Shown: piece after piece, positions 57,141 to 64,000 of the stretch
How positions within the stretch are numbered: the first letter of the stretch is position 1
Layout: each line of letters begins with the position of its first letter
Assembly: GCA_012295275.1 (NCBI GenBank)
Contig: CM022672.1
Coordinates: 34,491,173-34,555,172 of the forward strand
Reading direction: 5' to 3'
Origin: Chrysomallon squamiferum
Lineage: Eukaryota; Mollusca; Gastropoda; Neomphalida; Peltospiridae
Length of the DNA: 64,000 bases
Position numbers and translations under genes: made by a program
Notes under the pieces: generated by a model
Databases searched by the model: none
What the model saw: only the letters and a program-made list of their open reading frames with translations
What the model was told of the DNA's origin: nothing

Positions 57141-57215
<75 letters not shown>
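57141..57215. repeat. (CT)n microsatellite
   Basis: About 37 CT units, about 180 bp upstream of the next gene's TATA box. Confidence 0.94.
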
Positions 57216-57217
<2 letters not shown>

Positions 57218-57330
57218 CACACCCACATAAACGATTAGCGAACCTAACGAACCCTCACTGATAACCGTCACGCTGATATTATCTATCTTCTACAGGAGAG
57301 CTACACTGCAGGGGGAGATAACTATCAATC

Positions 57331-57400
57331 CACGTGGCGTTTTGATAACACAGGAATGAGTGACAGTCAACGACATCGTTATGGTAATAACTATAAATAG
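57331..57400 (+). promoter_or_regulatory. Possible core promoter of the DPNAP-repeat gene
   Basis: CACGTG at 57331-57336 and TATAAATA at 57392-57399. The E-box/TATA pairing echoes the promoter at 46308. The ATG is 200 bp downstream with other ATGs between. A later start using the A/T-rich sequence near 57545, or an untranslated leader, is therefore possible. Confidence 0.45.
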
Positions 57401-57602
57401 ATCTGTGTGTTTGAGTGACTGCTTCGCTAAGAGCTACTTGTATTTATTATTAAAAAAAAAAAAAAAAAAGAAGTAAGAAAGAATGTAAAAAAGAAGAATG
57501 TTAGTTGATGAAGTTATTTTTAGAATGATTAAAACATGCTAAACATATATTTCAAGTGACACCGTAAAAAGGGCGACACTTCTGCTCGACTCAGGCTTCG
57601 AA

Positions 57603-58008
57603 ATGATTGCCTCCAGAATATTTCTTGTAAGTGCAGTTTTAAAACATTAATAACTTAACTATTTAATTTTTTTTTAATTTTTAATTTTAATTTTTGTTGT
57701 TGTTGTTGTTGTTTTATTTTTTAATTTTATATATATATATTATTTTTTATTTTATTATTTTTTTTTATTTTTTTTTTATTTAATTTTTTTTTTATTTATT
57801 AATTTATTTTTTTCAGAATTTGTTAACATACTTCAGTAAGAGTTAGTTATTTATTATTTATTTACTTGCCTTCTTATGTATTAACTTATTTATTTTAATA
57901 CATTTACTTCAAGTTTTAATAAAAACATTTTTTTTTTAAATCACTTGTCTTAATGTAAATATGTTGCACATACACAGATGGATAGCTAGAAAGACAGATA
58001 GACAGAGC

Positions 58009-58087
<79 letters not shown>

Positions 58088-58803
58088 ACGATACTGAAGT
58101 TTTGTTGTGTTACAGATAACTGCGGTGTGTTCTATGACTGTGGTTGGTCAGCCTGGTCCCCAGGAGGCTATCTAACTCAGGAGCGGAACCCAGGATCGAA
58201 TCCCACCGGTCCCCAGAGTCCGGTTTCACAAGGGGATCCCAATGCGCCTATGACTCAAAGTGATCCTAATGCACCTGTGACGCAGTATGATCCAAATGCA
58301 CCTATGACGCAACCTGATCCTAATGCTCCAGTGACGCAATATGATCCAAACGCACCTATGGCTCAAAGTGATCCTAATGCGCCTGTGACGCAATATGATC
58401 CAAATGCACCTATGCAGCAAGCTGATCCTAATGCACCAATGACGCAGTATGATCCCAATGCACCTATGACGCAACCTGATCATAATGCTCCAGTGACGCA
58501 ATATGATCCAAAACTATGGCAAAGTGATCCTAATGACTCAAAGTGACCCCAATGCGCCGGTTATGCAGTATGATCCGAATGCTCCTGCATCTCAAGGAAT
58601 TCCTTCTGGTAATATTGTTTAGTTTTAGAAAATGCATGTATATTATTATCATTGTTGTCGTTGTTGTTGATGTTTTCTTTTGATTACTAATTATGTGATA
58701 ACTGTTACAGAATGAGCATTTTTTTTTAATCTATAGATTTGATTAAGTTGTGAAATTAAAAACTTGAAAGCAGATATTTTGAATAATCGTAATTATATTA
58801 TAA

Positions 58804-58856
<53 letters not shown>

Positions 58857-59118
58857 TAAAATTTAATTATAAATATTATCATCATAATTATTATTTTTTT
58901 ATTTTTATTATCATCATCATCATTATTATTATTAAAGTTTTAATTACTAATTATATTGAAAATTGATCCAGAAAAATAGTTTAGAAATACATTTTGTTGA
59001 TTTCTGAAAAGAAAAAGCGAAAACATATATTTTGAATAATCATAGTAATAACAGTAATGATGATGATGATGATGATACTATACTACTGCTACCAATACTA
59101 CTACTACTGCTACTGCTG

Positions 59119-59202
<84 letters not shown>

Positions 59203-60531
59203 ATACTAATAATACAGTTATATTTTTGCAGATCCAGGAATGGCCACGAACCAAATGTCTGCAGCAAACGTAGGTGCGTCTGGACCTATGGATCTACTGA
59301 ACGTCGCCACAGGTGCCGCAGGTGTCCCAGGTGCTGCAGGTGTCCCAGGAGCCGTAGGTGTCCCAGGTGCCGTAGGTGCAGTTCAGTCAGCTGGACCGCA
59401 GCAGTTTAACCCAGCTGCAAACGGTAAAAATAAAAACTCCAGAGTTCATTTTTAACAGTAGTAAAAATATTTTTTAAAATTGGATGTCGCGGTTCTAAAA
59501 TGGGACTTCGCTTTCTGAAATCAGTTGATATAATATTATATTATTTTATATTATATTATATTATATTATTTTACATTATATTATATTATATTATATTATT
59601 TTACATTATATTAGATTAGATTAGATTAGATTAGATTAGATTATATTATATTATATTATATTATATTATATTATATTATATTATATTATTTTATATTATA
59701 TTATATTACATTACATTAGATTAGATTAGAGTAGACAAAATTATATTATATTATATTGTATTATATTATATTATATTATATTATATTATATTATATTATA
59801 TTGTATTATATTATATTATATTCTTTTATATTATATTACACTATTTTATGTTTTATGATGTTAATGTTATTATTCTCCTCACACAGATTAAGTTGGATTT
59901 TTTTTGTATTTTTCTTCCACGCTTCAGTTATTTTGCTATTCACAAAAAGTGATTTAAAAAACAGTTGCACTAAAACTGCCAGATATAAATCAAGACGTAT
60001 GTAAATAACTGAGCTTGGTGCAGGGTGGGGAGAAACCATTGCGCTCTGTATTGTGCAAGTACAAAATTTCAGTGAAATCAGGAGACAAAGAAAATAATGT
60101 TCATTAGCTTCAGGGACAGAAGAGAGCAATCCACTTCTCCATTAGCGATACAAGAAGACTAAACTCTTGTTTGTTTGTTTTGTTTTTCTTTATTGTTTTC
60201 TTTATTTATTTAGTTAGTTAGTTAATTAGTTAGTTAGTTAGGTAGTTAGGTAGTTAGGTATTTATTATTATTATTATTATATTATTATTATTATTTTATT
60301 TTATTTTATTTTATTTTATTTTATTTATTTTATTTATTTTATTTTATTTATTTATTTTATTTATTTTATTTTATTTATTTATTTATTTTATTTCTAGGTC
60401 TGCTGTATTTCCTTCTTTATTTAGTTATGCTCGATTCTTCGTTGTCTGATTTTTTAAAAATATGTTTTTTAGTTGTTCTTGCTTGAACAGTGGTATGTAT
60501 CGATGTCTAAACTACTCATTTGACTTATTTT

Positions 60532-60596
<65 letters not shown>

Positions 60597-61517
60597 ATTT
60601 TAATTTTTGCTAATTTTCGTTATTTTGTACTTGGTAAGAAAATCGTGTCAGGGCTGAATTCGCGTTAACAGTGAAATTATGGTTGGAATTTAACGATGTA
60701 TTTTTGTGTACTCCGGATGTATATTTCTTGTTGATAAATATCTCTTGTCAACAAAAACAAACAACGTGACTGGAGCAGAGCCAGCATCTCAGTCCTAAAC
60801 GTGACGCTATGCCGAATGTGGCAGTCCTCCCACAGACTCCACCTCGTAATGTTGACAATCTTCACAATGTGGCAGTCCTCCCGTGACCCCGTTTGCCTTG
60901 TAATATGTCAATTTTCATAATGGTGGCAATCCTCAAATGGACACTGCCTTTGTTTTCGTGTTTCGTGTTCTTGTCACCAGTGTTAGCTTGTAGACCTAAT
61001 TAATAACAGTCTTGTGAGGAATAATGGTTTGTTGGTTGAAGCGACAAATACTCGGCGACTGAGAATCAGATACGAAATTTTGTCTTTTTTTTTTTTTTTT
61101 AAATCCTGGACACTCGGATACAAATGAGAGAATTTTAAAGTAAATTTAGTTCTTAAATTAATCCACTCTGTTCATTTAAAGTAAATGATCTCTGCTTGTT
61201 ATTCTAATATTCGTGACATTTCAAACACACTAAGAGTTTTGGGTTTACCGAGACAAATGTTTTCCCCACAAACACTTTTAGTCCGTTTTAAATAGAGAGT
61301 CGACTGTGTTTAAATTCTACTTTTGTTTTATTCATTTTTATTTCATCTTTAAATATATAAGATATATATATATATATAAAACAAGAAATTTACAGACATA
61401 CACACACAGAGATAGACAGATAGAGAGACAGAGAAATTAGATAGATAGGTATGTTACAACAAGCCGGTTCTCATTTTTTCGACATTTTAACTGAAAAACA
61501 ACAATAACATAAATAAA

Positions 61518-61572
<55 letters not shown>

Positions 61573-62745
61573 TTGCATATATGTCGTATTTATTTCTCCT
61601 CGAAAAGCAACACTTGTTTAACTCAGTATTAATTAATATTTGTAGTTTACATGCGCCTAATTTTAGCTGTCAATATGGATCATTTTTATTTTTTATTTTA
61701 CAATTCTTCCTTTTGTTGGAACCATCGTCTGTGTTTATCAATAGAAATTTTTCTGATATAACATATTTTAAATTTTAATTAATATAGTGCAGTGGAACCT
61801 CTCTTTAGCGTTCCCTAAATTGAGCTGGCACCTGCGATATGTGGACGGTATTCCCGAGTTCCGATTGTTTTCCAGCAGATCAGCGGACAGAATTTTTAAA
61901 AAAGCGGATATTCACACCGATTGGGATTTGTTTTCTAAAAGAAATATATAATTTTATTGTTGTACGGCAACTTTTTACGGTATTTTTAAAGATGGCGTCG
62001 CCCAGTTTCTGCTCTGCTCAGTAACACGCAGGAAGTGTTGTTTTTAGTAGAATCACAAAAGCCCGCGAACTGCAATGGCCAAACACCTGAATACCAAATC
62101 GTGCGAGTTCAATTCATTTGAGACACAGTTTCGATAATTTAAACATTCAACATCATTCACTGCATATTTATATTTTATAAACTCTTCTCTTAAAACATAC
62201 CTCATGCTTACGAATTTTATGACGTGCAAAATACGTTTTATTTGAGTCCATCAATGAATTCGATGTGTATGTAATTGTGTTTTAGGAGAAAGCCGAGATG
62301 TCGATTTTATATTTGTTGTTGATACTGAACTGCTGGTCTGGTGCATATAATTAAAGATTGTAAATATGTTTTTAAAAAAAAATAAAAAAAAATAAAGAAA
62401 ATAAAAACCACTCTGTAATTGTCCCTGCGAAGTACGGACACCTTTGCTCGGCCACTAGAGGTGTCCCTACAAGGCACGTGCCACTGAATTTCTGTAAAAC
62501 TTCTTCTTTGTTTCAGGAGGTGTCCAGATGCCAAATTCGGGATTTCCTGTCATGCAGTCATCACCTTACGTCACAGGTTTACGTAATCAGATTCCACTAG
62601 CAGGCCGTCGTCCTGGCAATTTTATGACGTCACGTGTACAAAGAACGGGTCAATGGGGACCTCTTGATTCCTACAGCATGATGCGATCACGAAGGAATCA
62701 ACAGCCTAAAAGAAGTACAGTATTTTTATAAATGTAACAGACTAG

Positions 62746-62841
<96 letters not shown>

Positions 62842-62914
62842 GACTAGACTGAGAGAAAGAGAGAGAGAAACAAGACTAGACTGAGAGAAAGAGAGAGAGA
62901 AACAAGACTAGACT

Positions 62915-62957
<43 letters not shown>

Positions 62958-64000
62958 GACTAGACTGAGAGAAAGAGAGAGAGAGAAACAAGACTAGACT
63001 GAGAGAAAGAGAGAGAGAGAGAGAAACAAGACTAGACTGAGAGAGAGAGATAGAGAAACAAGACTAGATTGAGAGAGAGAGAGAGAGAGAGAGAGTAAAC
63101 AAGACTATCATCCATTAAACTTATTCGAATATGTTGCTAACGAAATTATAAACACCATTACAATATTGTTAGACTGCAGTTACTTTTAAAATCTTATTCT
63201 TGATTCATTCATATATCAGTTTATTTATTTATTTATACAGTCATTCTTTCAATTATTTACATATTTGTTAAGATTTTTTATTAAATTATTTATTTATTTG
63301 TTCATTTATTTATTCATTCATTCATTCAATTATTTTGTTTTCTCTTTTTGTTCCCATTTAAAAAATAGAAAGAAAGAAAAACGAAAAGAAATTCTATTTA
63401 TCAAACTTTTGTATTTTCTTTTGTAGATAACAATCTTTTGCCACTGATGCTGTAAGTAAAACTGATAATTCTATAAAACTGTCACATAATCGTGTTATAT
63501 TCACATTCACTAGTAAAACACAAATGTACACAAATAGATTCATGCATACGTACATAGATCAAACATACACACTCACACAGAAGCACACACACAAGAACAC
63601 ACACATACACACATACACACAAACAGAAATATAGCTTTAAAAAAAGCCTAAAGCTTTTTACAATTTCCTGACAAAGCACACGATTCTCCAAAGACATGGT
63701 TACTGGTATTAAAAATGTCAGTAATCTACAAGGACAGATGATTCTCCAAAGACATGGTTACTGGTATTAAAAATGTCAGTAATCTACAAGGACAGATGAT
63801 CCTTTACTTTCCCCGCACAGTTTTTCTAATCGCTTCTTCATGGCTGATCGGTTTCGCTGATTCTAATCTTTCGTTTCTCCCTACTGAATTTATCCAGTCC
63901 ACTTTCTAAAATCTCCCCACTCAGTGAATTCCACATTCAAATGCAATAATTAAATACAGGATTATCTGCAATATTTTAAAATTTCATTTACGTTGTAGGT
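57603..64000 (+). CDS. Secreted DPNAP-repeat / GVPGA-repeat protein (orphan), 3' end outside window
   Basis: Exons 57603-57626, 58116-58608, 59232-59423, 62517-62714 and 63427-63451; a sixth may begin at 63999 after TTGTAG. Joining exons 1 and 2 in phase 0 gives MIASRIFLITAVCSMTVVGQ, a good signal peptide. Later exons give nonapeptide repeats, a GVPGA exon, a basic segment with RRPGNFMTSRVQRTG, and NNLLPLML. Exon 1 (24 nt, phase 0) and the phase 1-to-2 short exon match the Gly-rich gene at 46413, where the equivalent exon encodes TNPLLAMMA. That supports tandem paralogy. As given, exon 2 does not read through: see its own entry. Extracellular matrix or shell function is inference; I know no named homologue. 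Confidence 0.65.
58013..58083. repeat. (GA)n microsatellite
   Basis: About 35 GA units ending 32 bases before the acceptor at 58114-58115. Confidence 0.95.
58116..58608 (+). CDS. DPNAP nonapeptide-repeat exon with frame conflict
   Basis: Read in phase with exon 1 it gives ITAVCSMTVVGQPGPQEAI and then TAA at 58173. The repeats are in another frame: ten units of DPNAP[M/V]TQ[Y/S/P] from 58235 to 58504, then degenerate DPKLWQSDPND and TGA at 58544. From 58533 the original frame resumes with MTQSDPNAPVMQYDPNAPAS and runs to the donor at 58609, in phase with exon 3. So both exon ends agree in frame while the middle is offset. An inner acceptor (CTAACTCAG before 58181) would enter the repeat frame but would lose the signal peptide. 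Confidence 0.6.
59100..59206. repeat. (CTA)n microsatellite
   Basis: About 33 CTA units, followed at once by CTAATACTAATA, which could serve as a branch-point region, and by the acceptor at 59230-59231. Confidence 0.94.
59232..59423 (+). CDS. GVPGA-repeat exon
   Basis: Encodes DPGMATNQMSAANVGASGPM, DLLNVATG, then AAGVPGAAGVPGAVGVPGAV with Gly every third residue, and QSAGPQQFNPAAN. The repeat is built from an 18-bp unit (GGTGTCCCAGGTGCCGTA type) and looks elastin- or collagen-like. It is only about seven triplets long, too short for a classical collagen domain. Entry and exit are both phase 1. Confidence 0.75.
59524..59835. repeat. (ATTAT)n pentanucleotide array
   Basis: About 310 bp of TTATA/ATTAT units with internal TTAGA variants (59610-59640, 59710-59735). 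Confidence 0.93.
60268..60597. repeat. (TTTTA)n, (TTTA)n and (TTAG)n blocks
   Basis: TTA/TTTTA repeats at 60268-60391, then TTTA followed by TTAG at 60535-60597. Earlier TTAG units lie at 60210-60258. Confidence 0.9.
60816..60955. repeat. ~52-bp tandem repeat, about 2.5 copies
   Basis: AATGTGGCAGTCCTCCC occurs at about 60818 and 60868, and a variant (AATGGTGGCAATCCTC) at about 60919. GTAATGTTGACAATCTTCAC and GTAATATGTCAATTTTCAT lie between. Lies in the long intron before exon 62517. Confidence 0.8.
61785..61870 (+). mobile_element. Possible DNA-transposon end fragment
   Basis: GTGCAGTGGAACCTCTCTTT resembles terminal sequences of pogo/Tigger-type elements (CAGTGGAACCTC). No matching inverted end was found downstream, so this is weak. 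Confidence 0.25.
62517..63451 (+). CDS. Basic C-terminal exons (62517-62714 and 63427-63451)
   Basis: The first exon encodes GVQMPNSGFPVMQSSPYVTG, then LRNQIPLAGRRPGNF and SMMRSRRNQQPKR. Donor A/GTACAG is chosen because it leaves phase 1, which the 25-nt exon NNLLPLML needs. Without splicing the frame would stop four codons later. The short exon ends CT before GTAAGT (phase 2), like its counterpart at 49585-49612. Confidence 0.65.
62749..63095. repeat. (GA)n with interspersed ACAAGACTAGACTGAGAG units
   Basis: Begins about 35 bases after the donor at 62715. It has about 44 GA units, then six or seven copies of AACAAGACTAGACTGAGAGA separated by GA of varied length. Confidence 0.93.
63682..63797. 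repeat. Perfect 58-bp direct duplication
   Basis: Copies at 63682-63739 and 63740-63797, both starting GATTCTCCAAAGACATGG (the second ends GATGAT then diverges). Being identical, they look recent or are an assembly artefact. Confidence 0.9.

Larger units (their letters stand above)
49991..57330. other. Intergenic region between the two secreted-protein genes
   Basis: No gene supported. It contains (ATT)n at 51137-51183, poly-A at 51630-51660 and 54783-54812, AAT/AAAT blocks at 52975-53105, TA/GATA at 54430-54525, and (GA)n at 55495-55575, 55921-56007 and 56793-56852. A more complex, CpG-bearing stretch at 52000-52700 includes TGACGTCA near 52031 and TATAAATA near 52495. It could be a promoter, but no convincing exon follows. 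Confidence 0.5.

Overview
The window is animal nuclear DNA: AT-rich, split into short exons with GT-AG introns, and loaded with microsatellites and minisatellites. Two genes are recognisable from conserved residues: SUCO (SUN domain-containing ossification factor) and AFMID (kynurenine formamidase). Diverged copies of a short interspersed element that I recall as widespread in molluscan genomes (clearest at 33640-33880) point to a mollusc. The secreted low-complexity proteins at the right end fit that. The species cannot be named from the sequence. Gene models were built by hand from splice sites and codon phase.

Layout. (1) 1-14730, plus strand: the 3' fifteen coding exons of SUCO; the start and signal peptide lie to the left. 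A long probable 3' UTR follows, to about 17.2 kb. (2) 17.2-24.6 kb: repeat-rich gap between convergent genes. (3) 24637-34545, minus strand: a complete AFMID gene in eleven coding exons (290 codons), with Ser/Asp/His triad and HGGYW oxyanion motif visible. (4) 34.6-46.3 kb: intergenic, with long (GA)n/(CT)n tracts, a 34-bp minisatellite and a GC-richer island near 37.3 kb. (5) 46413-49990, plus strand: a small secreted Gly-rich protein (104 codons) behind a TATA box. (6) 50-57.4 kb: intergenic, with a promoter-like island near 52.0-52.7 kb. (7) 57603 to beyond 64000, plus strand: a second secreted protein with DPNAP nonapeptide repeats, a GVPGA repeat exon and an NNLLPLML exon. It shares exon phases and motifs with gene (5), so the two look like tandem paralogues. 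I recognise no named family for them.

The most striking theme is tandem duplication at 3' splice sites. AFMID exon 7, SUCO exon 7298-7381 and SUCO exon 8195-8273 are each preceded by repeat copies of their own acceptor. In AFMID the 21-bp units keep an open frame into the catalytic exon. The second secreted gene also carries an apparent pair of compensating frameshifts in its repeat exon.
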